DNA of 58,500 nt from NCBI GenBank assembly GCA_005777315.1, contig SXMN01000094.1, forward strand, positions 1 through 58,500. Direction: 5' to 3'. The notes under the pieces are model-generated. The model was not told the origin of the DNA, searched no databases, and was given only the letters and a program-made list of their open reading frames with translations. Both the position numbers and the translations under genes were made by a program. Position 1 is the stretch's first letter, and every line of letters starts with the position of its first letter. Source of the stretch: Verrucomicrobiales bacterium. GTDB lineage: Bacteria; Verrucomicrobiota; Verrucomicrobiia; Limisphaerales; F1-12-MAGs170. Shown here one piece after another: positions 8,811-17,443 of the stretch.

Positions 8811-9797
8811 ATGAATCTCACGTCCATGCTCAGGTCTGTCGCCGTTGCAGTCACGGTTCTCGTGGTTCTCATCGTCGCCAACATATGTTTCTACACGATC
8901 TCTGAAACCGAGCAGGTAATTCTGACCCAGTTCGGCAAGACGATGGGCGCACCAATCAATGAATCAGGCATTCATTTCAAGTGGCCCTTCATCCAGACGG
9001 TGAACCGCATCGACAAACGCATCCTTGAGTGGGATGGCCGCCCGGGCGAAATGCCGACGCGAGATAAACTCTACATCATCGTAGATACCTTCGGGAGATG
9101 GCGCATCAGCGATCCGCTCCAATTCTTCACCCGGCTCCGGGACGAACGCAGCGCCCAATCCCGTCTGGATGACATCATTGGAAGCGAAGTTCGCAATGCC
9201 GTTGCCAAGCATGATCTCATCGAAATCGTGCGAACCGACAAGAATCGCACGCCGGCGGTAGATGTAACTCTTTCCGCTGATGCCGGCCAGATCAGCCGTT
9301 TCCTTCCAATCTCACTCGGCCGAACAGCCATCGAAGGGGAAGTCGTTAAGGCTGCCGCACCCAAGCTGAAAGATTTCGGGATTGAATTGATCGACGTGCG
9401 ATTCATGCGAGTCAATTACAACGTGGGTGTCAGCTCAAAGATCCATGAACGCATGACCAGCGAACGCCAGCAGATTGCCTCGCGTTTTCGATCTGAAGGC
9501 GAAGGCGAGGCAGCAAAGATTCTTGGCAATAAGGAACGGGATCTCCGGCAGATCGAGTCTGAGGCCTACAGGGAGATTCAAAAAATCCGTGGCGACGCAG
9601 ATGCCAAAGCGACCGAGATATATGCCCGCGCTTATGGAGGCAGTCCCGAGGCGGCTGAATTCCACCGCTTCCTCCGTACGATGGACGCATACAAGAAGAC
9701 CCTCGATAAGGACACGACCCTGCTGCTCTCCACGGACAGCGATATGTTTCGCTACCTAAAACAGCCTTTCATCACGAATCCTCCGAGTGTGAAGTAA
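8811..9797 (+). CDS. hflC: HflC, SPFH/band-7 membrane protease modulator
   Basis: Partner of HflK. 328 aa. An N-terminal membrane helix (about 9-30, VAVTVLVVLIVANICFY) precedes the SPFH domain: EQVILTQFGKTMGAPINESG, KRILEWDGRPGEMPTRDK, and the conserved RSRLDDIIGSEVRNAV-type segment. The stalk carries ERQQIASRFRSEGEGEA followed by Ala/Arg-rich helix, and the C-terminus has the FHRFLRTMDAYKKTL motif typical of HflC. The gene starts 6 bp after hflK, so the two are surely co-transcribed. Confidence 0.94.
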   Translation: MNLTSMLRSVAVAVTVLVVLIVANICFYTISETEQVILTQFGKTMGAPINESGIHFKWPFIQTVNRIDKRILEWDGRPGEMPTRDKLYIIVDTFGRWRISDPLQFFTRLRDERSAQSRLDDIIGSEVRNAVAKHDLIEIVRTDKNRTPAVDVTLSADAGQISRFLPISLGRTAIEGEVVKAAAPKLKDFGIELIDVRFMRVNYNVGVSSKIHERMTSERQQIASRFRSEGEGEAAKILGNKERDLRQIESEAYREIQKIRGDADAKATEIYARAYGGSPEAAEFHRFLRTMDAYKKTLDKDTTLLLSTDSDMFRYLKQPFITNPPSVK

Positions 9798-10034
9798 TAA
9801 CGGATCATCGGCGTTGAGATATGTCAGTCGATTGCCTTCCGCTGCTCTTCTTTCAGTCGCGAGGGTTGGGACCGCTGAAAACAATACAAAAACAAGTGCG
9901 CCCAACAGCATGACATGTTGCGAAGGGATCATGTCTTAAAGCTAGAGCTGATTGATCCATTCGTGGAAGCTGGGAAAAGTTGAGGGTGGTCGATGCACAG
10001 CGTTTCGTCTCTATGGCAAGCTGCTCCACCGGCT

Positions 10035-11183
10035 TCACGCCTTCCTTGCACGCACGGCCCTGAGCAGCGCCTTCATGTATCCGATGCTGTAAGCCCAGCC
10101 GGTGCGCGGCCCGCCGACCATCGTCGGCACGTGATCGGCAATTACTGCGCCGCGAAAGTCCACTTCGTGAAGCGTCTTCATCAGCTTCAACATGTCGGTG
10201 TAACCGTTATCCACGAAGGTCTCGACGAAGTGCGGGATCGGAGCGCTGACGTTGCGAAAGTGAATCTTCCATAGCTTGCCCATTTTCGCGAAAGCCCGCG
10301 CCGCCTCGAACACATCCTTGCCCATGTGCTTGCCGCCTTCCATCCAGGTGCCCGCGCAAAGGCAAACGCCGATGTTCGGGCTGTTGGCAATTTTCAAAGC
10401 GCGCGCGTAACCGTCGAAATTGCCGAAAATGCAACGCGGCACTCCACCCAGCTCGGGCACCGGCGGATCATCCGGATGAATGCCGATGCGCATGCCCAGC
10501 TCCTCTGCCAACGGCACTACCTGCTTGATGAAGTAGGTGTAATTCTCCCACAACTCTTCCTTGCTAAACTTGCGTCCATGCGTGATCGCGCCTTCGAAGA
10601 CGTTGGTTCCCCAGTAGCCCTTCGGATTCTTGCTCATGTCGAACGCGCGCGCGGAGGCATTGCCGCGAGTCGTTTCGCGAGCACTGCTCCAGATGCCATT
10701 CCCCATGTGCGCGTAAGTGGTGTAGGAGATCCCGGCTTTCGCGAGGTTCCGCAGGTAGTTCTTGTACTCCTCGATCTTCTGGTCGCGGCCCGGGAGGTTC
10801 AATGTCACCTCGTGCATGTTGTGGACATTGCTGTTGCCGATGTTCCACACCTTCAATCCGGCAGCTTCCACGCGCTGCTTCAAACGAACAAAATTATCGA
10901 GCGTCGCCCTGTCGCCACCGGTGGGGATGTTCACGTATTCGACACCGAGCTGCTGAGCGAATTGAAGATCCTCATCGCTGGCGTTGGTCGAGATTTGCAG
11001 GGAGATTTTGACGCCCGGAGGCAGCGGAGCCAGCTTCCCGGCCGCGCGGAGGTCGAGCGGATTCCAGACGGCCATTGCGGCGGCCGTGCCGGTGAGTTTC
11101 ATCAGGAAATGTCTTCGGTTCACAGGCTGAATGAGCGAAGTGGCGGTGAGAGCTTTCGGGTTTTGCATAAAGTAAGTGTTCAC
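10035..11183 (-). CDS. Exported mannonate-dehydratase-like TIM-barrel protein
   Basis: 382 aa. The N-terminus holds a twin-arginine-like signal (NRRHFLMKLTGTAAAMAVW), so the protein is probably exported. The rest resembles the mannonate dehydratase (UxuA) and sugar-phosphate isomerase TIM-barrel group: MRIGIHPDDPPVPELGGVPR near residue 230, then a GVCLCAGTW segment, KIHFRNVS, and a late VIADHVPTMVG. The GIHPDDPP and FRNV segments are strongly UxuA-like. The export signal and lone position argue against a simple uronate pathway. Substrate unknown; the general class is well supported, the exact reaction is not. Confidence 0.8.
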   Translation of the reverse strand: MNTYFMQNPKALTATSLIQPVNRRHFLMKLTGTAAAMAVWNPLDLRAAGKLAPLPPGVKISLQISTNASDEDLQFAQQLGVEYVNIPTGGDRATLDNFVRLKQRVEAAGLKVWNIGNSNVHNMHEVTLNLPGRDQKIEEYKNYLRNLAKAGISYTTYAHMGNGIWSSARETTRGNASARAFDMSKNPKGYWGTNVFEGAITHGRKFSKEELWENYTYFIKQVVPLAEELGMRIGIHPDDPPVPELGGVPRCIFGNFDGYARALKIANSPNIGVCLCAGTWMEGGKHMGKDVFEAARAFAKMGKLWKIHFRNVSAPIPHFVETFVDNGYTDMLKLMKTLHEVDFRGAVIADHVPTMVGGPRTGWAYSIGYMKALLRAVRARKA

Positions 11184-11494
11184 AGTGTTCGCATGACTCC
11201 ACGGGAGGTAATGGCGGCAGCCTGCAACGAACGACGGATTGTTTCAACGCGAAAACCGGCTTTCTTCCCTGGCGAAACCTGTAGGATCTGGCCGACCTTA
11301 GCCCGTCGCGAATGCCTGATAGATGCCCGCATCCCCTCACCAATGCCATGATGATGGTGAGCACACCTCCGCCTTTACCCGCTCGCAGAACAATCATCTC
11401 CCACATGCTCGCTGCGCGGTCCTGGATCTACTCCGTCTCGATCCAATTTCTTCGCGTGACTTCACGGAAAACGTGTCACATATTCCGCCGCGCT

Positions 11495-12127
11495 ATGAAG
11501 ATTACCTTTGCATTGTTGATGTCCCTGATGTTCGCGATGGTGGCCGCACGCGCCGCCGACGCTGAGAAGAAAGATGACAAGAAAGCCGCTCCCGCCGCCG
11601 ACTCCCCTGCCCCGGCCGCGGTGAAGGAAGTGGCCGTCATCAAGACGACGGAAGGCGACATGGTCGTCGAGTTCTGGCCGGATGTGGCACCAAACACGGT
11701 TGATAATTTCAAGAAGCTCGCGCGAAAAGGATTCTATGACGGGACTGCGTTTCACCGAGTCATCAAGGGGTTCATGATCCAGGGCGGCGATCCGCTCACC
11801 AAGGATCCGACCAAGGAAAGCGCATGGGGCACCGGAGATCCAGGGTACAAGATCAAGGCGGAGTTTAACGAGAAATCCCACGTCCGCGGCGTCCTCTCGA
11901 TGGCACGTTCGCAGAACCCCGACTCAGCCGGGAGCCAGTTCTTCATCTGCCATGGCGATCCCAAGTTCCTCGACCGCCAGTACACGACGTTTGGCAAGTT
12001 GATCCAGGGGGATGATGTGCTCGAGAAGATCGCCACCACAAAGACTCATCCGCCGGATCGACCGGACAAGCGAATGGGCGTGGAGAGCATCAAGATTCTC
12101 CCGGCGGATTCCATAAAATCGAAATAA
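11495..12127 (+). CDS. Exported cyclophilin-type peptidyl-prolyl isomerase
   Basis: Speeds cis-trans isomerisation of prolyl bonds. From the ATG at 11495 the protein has 210 aa; the open frame reaches back to 11312, but that extension lacks a signal peptide. Residues 1-20 form a Sec signal (MKITFALLMSLMFAM...ARAAD). A Lys/Ala/Pro-rich linker (21-45) leads to the cyclophilin fold with the catalytic FHRVIKGFMIQGGD, then SMARSQNPDSAGSQFFI and the FLDRQYTTFGK loop. It probably acts in the periplasm. A second cyclophilin without a signal follows 24 bp downstream, evidently a duplication. Confidence 0.92.
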   Translation: MKITFALLMSLMFAMVAARAADAEKKDDKKAAPAADSPAPAAVKEVAVIKTTEGDMVVEFWPDVAPNTVDNFKKLARKGFYDGTAFHRVIKGFMIQGGDPLTKDPTKESAWGTGDPGYKIKAEFNEKSHVRGVLSMARSQNPDSAGSQFFICHGDPKFLDRQYTTFGKLIQGDDVLEKIATTKTHPPDRPDKRMGVESIKILPADSIKSK

Positions 12128-12151
12128 CAACTCCGTCAAATCGATCTACCA

Positions 12152-12670
12152 GTGAATAAAATCGAAAACGAAGTGGCAGTGATCAAGACGTCCGAAGGCG
12201 AGATGGTCCTCTCTTTCTGGCCTGATGTCGCACCGAAGACCGTCGAGAACTTCAAGAAGCTCGCCAAACAGGGGTTCTATGACGGAACCGCGTTTCATCG
12301 GGTTGTGAAGGGTTTCATGATTCAAGGCGGAGATCCATTGACGAAGGATCCTGGCGCGGAGCATTCATGGGGCACGGGCGATCCCGGCTACAAGATCAAG
12401 GCCGAGTTCAACGACCGTCCGCACGTGCGCGGCGTCATCTCAATGGCGCGTTCGCAGAATCCCGATTCGGCCGGCTGCCAGTTTTTCATCTGCCTCGGCG
12501 ACGCCAAGTTTCTGGACCGCCAGTACACCACCTTTGGTCAACTGACCAAAGGTGATGAAGTCCTCGGACGTATTGGCGATGTGCCGACCGTTTCTGGCGG
12601 AGGTGGCGAGCGAAGCAAGCCGACGAAGCGCATGAATGTGGAGAGCATCCGCATTGTCGCCGTTCCATGA
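12152..12670 (+). CDS. Cytosolic cyclophilin-type peptidyl-prolyl isomerase
   Basis: 172 aa from a GTG at 12152 with no signal peptide, so cytosolic. Same fold and catalytic segments as the upstream gene: FHRVVKGFMIQGGD, SMARSQNPDSAGCQFFI, FLDRQYTTFGQ. The two proteins match closely over about 150 residues, so this is a recent tandem duplication in which one copy gained or lost the export signal. The C-terminus has a short Gly-rich insert (SGGGGERS) before the final strand. A small gene of unknown function starts 22 bp later. Confidence 0.92.
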   Translation: MNKIENEVAVIKTSEGEMVLSFWPDVAPKTVENFKKLAKQGFYDGTAFHRVVKGFMIQGGDPLTKDPGAEHSWGTGDPGYKIKAEFNDRPHVRGVISMARSQNPDSAGCQFFICLGDAKFLDRQYTTFGQLTKGDEVLGRIGDVPTVSGGGGERSKPTKRMNVESIRIVAVP

Positions 12671-12692
12671 TCTGATCGGGGATGACTCGCTC

Positions 12693-12887
12693 ATGGATCT
12701 GGTCATCCTCGCGCAAGCCTTGACGGCCATGGGTTGCCCATCGGAGAAGTCGCAGGAAATGGCGGCAATGCTCGACAAGCGAGCCCACCAGCTCGCCGCC
12801 GAACGAAGGCAGACTTACGAGCATGCGCTGACTCATCTGCTCGGGCTGATGCGGCAGGGTTGGGCAGCGACAGAGCGAGGTCTGTGA
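12693..12887 (+). CDS. Small helical protein of unknown function
   Basis: 64 aa from the ATG at 12693; the frame opens earlier inside the cyclophilin gene, so the short start is preferred. The sequence is almost wholly helical and amphipathic: LVILAQALTAMGCP, EMAAMLDKRAHQLAAERR, then HALTHLLGLMRQGW. Its composition is protein-like, and it follows the cyclophilin gene closely on the same strand, which supports its being real. No family name recognised. Confidence 0.55.
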   Translation: MDLVILAQALTAMGCPSEKSQEMAAMLDKRAHQLAAERRQTYEHALTHLLGLMRQGWAATERGL

Positions 12888-12956
12888 AATGTGCGGAGCA
12901 ACAACTTCCTCGGGCAACCGTTGCTTCCGGAACTGGTCTGCGTTAGGTTTATCGAC

Positions 12957-13553
12957 ATGATTGCGGCTCCTGCAGAATCTCCGGCAGCGGTTGAGTTCGT
13001 CGCACCCGTCGTGCCACGTCCTTACACCTACGACGATCTGGTGGCTGAGTTTCAGGAATCAACCCAACCCGGCGAGCTTTGGGATGGGCAACTCGTTATG
13101 TCACCCACACCTTCTTATTCTCATCAGAAAATCGTATTGAGATTCTTTCGGGTTCTGGACGATTGGGTTCGTGCCCGACAACTCGGAGAGGTGGTGAGCG
13201 CCCCGATCGACATGGTGCTCTCGCCGCATCTGGCCGTGCAGCCAGATGTGGCGTTCATTGCAAAAGAGCGCTTAAACATCATCCAGCGCGTGATCATGGG
13301 GCCGGTAGATCTGGCCGCCGAGGTCGTCTCGCTCGGAGGCCGCAACCGCGACCGCATCGAGAAACGCGACCTGTACGAGCAACATGGCATTAAGGAGTAT
13401 TGGATTATCGATCCCGAGCCGGAAAGCGTCGATGTGCTGCACTTGGAAAACGGCCAGTACCAGCTCGCGCAACGCTATGGCAAGGGCGGAGAAGCCGCCT
13501 CTCGCCTGCTGCCCGGCTTCCGTGCGGCGGTGGATTATTTGTTTCACGGTTGA
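12957..13553 (+). CDS. Uma2 family (DUF820) PD-(D/E)xK nuclease-like protein
   Basis: 198 aa from the ATG at 12957. The Uma2 pattern is clear: YTYDDLVAEFQES near the start, ELWDGQLVMSPTPSYSHQ, then VQPDVAFIAKERL, LAAEVVSLGGRNRDRIEKRD and YEQHGIKEYWIIDPE. The Asp of QPDV, the Glu of AEVVS and the Lys of KEYW would form the nuclease-type site. Uma2 proteins are abundant in cyanobacteria and PVC bacteria and have no firmly known role. In this copy SLGG replaces the more usual SPxS after AEV. Confidence 0.88.
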   Translation: MIAAPAESPAAVEFVAPVVPRPYTYDDLVAEFQESTQPGELWDGQLVMSPTPSYSHQKIVLRFFRVLDDWVRARQLGEVVSAPIDMVLSPHLAVQPDVAFIAKERLNIIQRVIMGPVDLAAEVVSLGGRNRDRIEKRDLYEQHGIKEYWIIDPEPESVDVLHLENGQYQLAQRYGKGGEAASRLLPGFRAAVDYLFHG

Positions 13554-13589
13554 GCCCCCGGTGGAGTGGTTTCAACTGCCTTTTTTAGA

Positions 13590-14147
13590 ATGATTCGTCC
13601 GTGGCCCAAGCTTGTTTCCAAGCCCGCCGGTGATTTTCGCATCTTCCAGGTGCGGACAGATCGCAAAGTTTCACCTCGCACCGGAGCGGAGCACGAATTC
13701 CACGTCATCGATTGTGCGAACTGGGTCAACGTGGTCGCGCTGACACCTAACGATCAATTGGTGATGGTCGAGCAGTACCGTCACGGCTCGGGAACTGTCG
13801 AACTCGAAATTCCCGGCGGCATGATCGACGCGGAAGACGCGACACCCGTCACCGCCGGTGTTCGTGAGCTAAGGGAAGAAACCGGTTACGAAGGCGGGGT
13901 ACCATTCCTCCTTGGCGAGATATTTCCAAACCCCGCGATTCAGAGCAACACCTGCTACACCGTGCTGGTGCGGGATTGTCACTTGCGCCACGTCACGGAG
14001 TTCGACCACGGCGAGGATATCATCACACGGCTGGTCCCAGCTTCGGAAATTCCTTCGCTCATTGCCGAAGGGAAGATCCGGCATTCGCTGGTCGTGGTGG
14101 CTCTGGCGCACTTCGACTTTTGGCGGCGGCGTCAACTCGCGAAATAG
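13590..14147 (+). CDS. NUDIX hydrolase, ADP-ribose pyrophosphatase type
   Basis: 185 aa from the ATG at 13590; an in-frame GTG lies at 13566. The NUDIX box is intact: GGMIDAEDATPVTAGVRELR followed by EETGYEGG, with the REXXEE metal site. The preceding LVMVEQYRHGSGTVELEIPG is typical of ADP-sugar pyrophosphatases, which hydrolyse ADP-ribose or related sugars in the cytosol. A following PNPAIQSNTCYTVLV segment also fits. It converges on the kinase gene with only 6 bp between stops. Confidence 0.9.
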   Translation: MIRPWPKLVSKPAGDFRIFQVRTDRKVSPRTGAEHEFHVIDCANWVNVVALTPNDQLVMVEQYRHGSGTVELEIPGGMIDAEDATPVTAGVRELREETGYEGGVPFLLGEIFPNPAIQSNTCYTVLVRDCHLRHVTEFDHGEDIITRLVPASEIPSLIAEGKIRHSLVVVALAHFDFWRRRQLAK

Positions 14148-14153
14148 GCGCTG

Positions 14154-15008
14154 CTACACGTAGAGCGCCGCCTTCAACTCCAGGACTAATACGCTCATGA
14201 ATGGGTAGCGTTTGTCCATCTCACGCTCGATGCATTTGAGGACGATGCGTTCCAGCGCCGGCGGAATGTCTGGATTGATCTGACGGAGCGGCTGGAAATC
14301 GATGGAGCGGTCCAGTTGCCGCCGCAGGATTTCCTGTGGTGAACCGCCCGGAAATGGCTTCACGCCCGTCAAGAGTTCGTAGGCCATCACGCCGAAGGCA
14401 AAAATATCCACCCGATGATCAATGGGCTGCCGCAACAATTGCTCCGGCGCCATGTACGCGGGCGTTCCAGGATTGTCGGAAGTCTTTTGAGGTTGCTCCG
14501 GTTTTGGTTGCGACAGGTCAAAATCAACGAGCCGGACGTTTCCGTTGCGAGTCACCAGGATGTTCTCCGGCTTGAAGTCGAGATGCATGAAACCGCTGTC
14601 ATGCACATGTTCAAGCGCCTCTGCCGCGTCGATCAAAATGTTGCCGAGCTGCTCGCCCAACACTGGATCGCCCAGCGCCATGAGCTGCTTCAAATTCGCG
14701 CCCTCGACGTATTCCATCGCCAGAAAATGCGCGCCATTGATCTTCCCGTGTTCGACGTAGCTGATGACGAACTCGTGATGGTGGATCTGCGACAGCACCT
14801 CGCACCCGCGCAGAAAACGCTTGCGGGCCGTGAAATCAAAAAACGAGCTGGCTCGCAGGTGTCTGAGGGCGAAATGCTCACCACTCGAATTGGTGGCGAG
14901 CCATATATCCGCCGCGCCTCCGCTGTTGATCAATTCCTGCAAGCAGTAGTGCCCAAACGGCCCCGGCTGGAGCTGCTCCTCTGATTTTCCCTTTCCGAAT
15001 ATCGACAT
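14154..15008 (-). CDS. Atypical serine/threonine protein kinase
   Basis: 284-aa single-domain Hanks-type kinase without membrane helix or sensor domain. Present: alpha-C Glu (about E70), catalytic loop HLDFKPEN (about 142-149), APE (187-189) and DIFAFGVMAYELLTG. Unusual: the glycine loop is SGGAADIW, not GxGxxG; the ATP-anchoring beta-3 Lys is replaced by Arg (FALRHLR, about R49); and DFG is DFD (162-164). The base D144 and K146/N149 remain, so weak activity is possible, but it may be a regulatory pseudokinase. It ends against the NUDIX gene. No phosphatase or FHA partner is adjacent. Confidence 0.88.
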   Translation of the reverse strand: MSIFGKGKSEEQLQPGPFGHYCLQELINSGGAADIWLATNSSGEHFALRHLRASSFFDFTARKRFLRGCEVLSQIHHHEFVISYVEHGKINGAHFLAMEYVEGANLKQLMALGDPVLGEQLGNILIDAAEALEHVHDSGFMHLDFKPENILVTRNGNVRLVDFDLSQPKPEQPQKTSDNPGTPAYMAPEQLLRQPIDHRVDIFAFGVMAYELLTGVKPFPGGSPQEILRRQLDRSIDFQPLRQINPDIPPALERIVLKCIEREMDKRYPFMSVLVLELKAALYV

Positions 15009-15119
15009 CCGCCTTTTAACTAACGACTCGCCTCAAGCCGGTCAACTCGACGGACCTTCAAAGGATTAAATGCTGGGATGCCTGGAGGCATGACGTTCCG
15101 CGGCTTCGTAGTTGGATCA

Positions 15120-15224
15120 TCACAACCCCTTCCTCGCGATCAGTTCTTGGGCTCGTTTCAGGGCATCCTCTACATCCGCGCAGACGCTCTCATCGCCAAG
15201 CCACTCGATGTTGTTCCTGGTCAC
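15120..15224 (-). other. Possible small ORF or gene remnant
   Basis: A GTG-started frame of 34 codons, preceded by an in-frame stop 3 bp upstream. Its peptide is protein-like: NNIEWLGDESVCADVEDALK, then an RAQELIARKGL helix end. It lies downstream of a strong terminator and upstream of the kinase. It could be the C-terminal remnant of a lost gene or a true microprotein. No recognised ribosome site. Confidence 0.3.
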
Positions 15225-15251
15225 GGCTCAGCAGAGCCGGCGGAGGAAAAG

Positions 15252-15280
15252 GAAAAGCCGGTGGAGGCCACCGGCTTTTC
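15252..15280 (-). terminator. Rho-independent terminator
   Basis: Perfect 13-bp inverted repeat (GAAAAGCCGGTGG, 3-nt loop, CCACCGGCTTTTC). It lies about 33 bp past the stop of the prepilin-like gene that ends at 15313 on the minus strand. The arm ends in TTTTCC when read on the minus strand and also has T residues on the plus strand, so it may work both ways. Confidence 0.85.
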
Positions 15281-15312
15281 AGGAAGCATGGAGTCTAAGA
15301 TCGCTTCGAAAC

Positions 15313-16119
15313 TCAGTTCACCTGGTAAGTGGCGAGACGGAAGCGCTCGAGGTCTCGGTCACCTTTCTTGGTGTTATTATCAGTCCCTTTGAGCTTTTGC
15401 GTGGTCGGTTCACGCCAGCGCCAGGTCTCTGCGTGGCCATCGGCGAACGAGAGGTTGCCGCCATTCCCGTGCCGGCTGGCGGGAGTGTTCTGCCAGTATC
15501 CATTGTTCGGCACCTTGGCTTGCACCGCGAAGAAACCGTCGTCGATGCTGTCTTTGTGTTCGTCAACAAATACAAAAGCCTCCGTGGGGCTGGGTTTGTT
15601 GATGCTTCCGCTCTTGAGGAAGAATCCGATGCCGGGATTCACGAAATCGCAGCAGGATACGTCACCGCCCATTCGTCCACTCATTGAAAAGCTGCGCACA
15701 CGGATGATGCTCTTGAGTCCCTGTTTGAAAGCGACGTCGGCCGGGCATTTGTAGATTTCCATCGAAGTGTTGTACTGGTAGAGTCGGCCATTCTTGATGT
15801 CGAGTTGGTTGGTCCAGCCCGGCCCGGTATTGACGTTGCCGCCAATCCAGGCGTTGGTGGTGCCGAGGAAATTTCGGACGACGTTATCGTTGTTGTCATC
15901 CGCGTAAAGCTGCCAGGCTAGTTGCATCTGTTTCAAGTTGTTGATGCACTTGATGCCGGTTGCCTTCGATTTCGCCTTGGAAAGCGCGGGCAAAAGCATC
16001 CCCGCCAGAATCGCGATGATGGCGATGACGACGAGAAGCTCGATGAGGGTGAAGCCGCAGCGGCGCAAGTGTGACGGGTGTTTTTGGCCATGCATATTGT
16101 TCATAGACTCGGGTGTCAT
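15313..16119 (-). CDS. Type II prepilin-like protein (pseudopilin, H-X9-DG family)
   Basis: 268 aa from the ATG at 16119; later ATGs at 16104 and 16095 are also possible. A short basic leader ends at Gly and is followed by [19 protein letters not shown], the prepilin-peptidase cut site and hydrophobic helix, with the conserved Glu at +5. The helix continues with [26 protein letters not shown], as is usual in PVC pseudopilins, and the C-terminus carries the H-X9-DG type segment ([20 protein letters not shown]). Such proteins are numerous in Verrucomicrobiota and Planctomycetota, and their individual jobs are mostly unknown. It is followed by a strong terminator and shares its plan with the next gene, as a paralogue. 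Confidence 0.92.
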   Translation of the reverse strand: MTPESMNNMHGQKHPSHLRRCGFTLIELLVVIAIIAILAGMLLPALSKAKSKATGIKCINNLKQMQLAWQLYADDNNDNVVRNFLGTTNAWIGGNVNTGPGWTNQLDIKNGRLYQYNTSMEIYKCPADVAFKQGLKSIIRVRSFSMSGRMGGDVSCCDFVNPGIGFFLKSGSINKPSPTEAFVFVDEHKDSIDDGFFAVQAKVPNNGYWQNTPASRHGNGGNLSFADGHAETWRWREPTTQKLKGTDNNTKKGDRDLERFRLATYQVN

Positions 16120-16303
16120 CCAAGACGGGCAATTTTGGTAATTTAGAGCGCGTCCGCTTGAAAGGTCAATGCCGCTGAACTGGGCTTCTCGCCGCCCAGG
16201 GGTGAAGTGGCAGGTGGAATTCCTTTCGGTCAGCTCGTGCAGGAACTTTAGCGCTGGCAGGTAGGCTTAAAAGGCCATGGCACTATTTCCGAGCCCCGTT
16301 TCA

Positions 16304-16320
16304 GGGCTTTCCCAAAGCCC
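16304..16320 (-). terminator. Possible terminator hairpin
   Basis: GGGCTTT-CCC-AAAGCCC, a 7-bp stem with a 3-nt loop, lies about 20 bp beyond the stop of the prepilin-like gene ending at 16342. There is no clean T-run next to the stem, so the call is tentative. Confidence 0.4.
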
Positions 16321-16341
16321 AGCCTCGCGCTTGGGGCCGAG

Positions 16342-17172
16342 CTATTGGTTGTAGGCAGTTGCTCTTTGAAAGCGGGCGAGGTCCCTATCGCCTTTCTTGC
16401 CGGGTTCATCCCAAGTCTTCCGTTTGCCCGTCTCCGGTTCGATCCATTTCCAGAACTCGGCATGGCCATCCGCAAACGATAGGGTTCCGCCGTTTCCGTG
16501 TGTGCTCGCGGGGAGGTTTTGCCAGATGTTTTGGAAGCCTTTGACCGCAAAGAATCCGTCTTCGATGGTATTTGGATGCTCGTGAATGAACACATTGGCG
16601 CTGGACGGGCCCGGCCGGGTAATGTCCGAGGTTCTCTTGTTTGGTCCGAACTCCTTCGCCTTGGGATCCTGCACCCAGGATGTGTCAGCCGCGCCGTAGC
16701 GGGATGCGTCAGATGCATCGGCCCCTCCCATGCGGCCGTTCATGGTGTAGGTTCGCACCCGGTAAACCTTCTTGCCCCCCAATGGCTCCGGCGGATCATT
16801 CGGGCAACGGTAAATCTCGACAGAGGTGTTATAAGGAAACAGCGTGCCCGCTTTGATGACCTCAACATTGGTCATGCCAGGTTGCCCTTTGCCGACGTTG
16901 ACGGTGCCATCGATCCATGCCCTCTTGTCTCCAACCCAGTTCTTTACAAGATACTCATTGTTGTCCCCGGGATACATGTACCAAGCCAGCGACAATTGCT
17001 TAAGATTGTTCACGCATCTTGTTGTGCCCGCCTTCGTCTTCGCTTTGGACAAGGCCGGCAAGAGCATTCCGGCCAGAATCGCGATGATGGCGATGACGAC
17101 GAGAAGCTCGATGAGCGTGAAACCGAGGCTCCGGATGCGGTTGGATGGCGATGATGTTGAGGTTTTTTTCAT
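16342..17172 (-). CDS. Type II prepilin-like protein (pseudopilin, H-X9-DG family)
   Basis: 276 aa from the ATG at 17172; the frame also opens at 17208. The leader [17 protein letters not shown] is basic and is followed by [20 protein letters not shown], the methylated pseudopilin helix. Later segments match the downstream paralogue: [17 protein letters not shown], a central [15 protein letters not shown], and [20 protein letters not shown] near the C-terminus. Gene pair with the 15313-16119 paralogue, with a 222-bp gap that holds a possible hairpin, so each may have its own transcript. It would enter a type II secretion or type IV pilus-like machine; a GspF/PilC-like gene lies elsewhere in the window at 33319. 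Confidence 0.92.
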   Translation of the reverse strand: MKKTSTSSPSNRIRSLGFTLIELLVVIAIIAILAGMLLPALSKAKTKAGTTRCVNNLKQLSLAWYMYPGDNNEYLVKNWVGDKRAWIDGTVNVGKGQPGMTNVEVIKAGTLFPYNTSVEIYRCPNDPPEPLGGKKVYRVRTYTMNGRMGGADASDASRYGAADTSWVQDPKAKEFGPNKRTSDITRPGPSSANVFIHEHPNTIEDGFFAVKGFQNIWQNLPASTHGNGGTLSFADGHAEFWKWIEPETGKRKTWDEPGKKGDRDLARFQRATAYNQ

Positions 17173-17443
17173 AGACTGTGCCTGCTGCTTGGTTATTGGG
17201 ATTGGCAAAATCTACATTGGTTTAAGGATGTGCGTCAATGGCCTTGCATGAGCTTTTTGCCGCCCAAGAGGAAGGCAGCTTTGATTTGGCAACATCCCCG
17301 GGAAGTTCGCATCACCGAAACTTTCAAATTCAAAACCTCAATCTTCTTGCACCTTGCACCTTACACCCAACTTCCGCCTTTGGGCTGGCGTCCATTCAGG
17401 AATCTGTTACTCGTCTCTCTGGAAACAAATTCAAATTCGCGCC

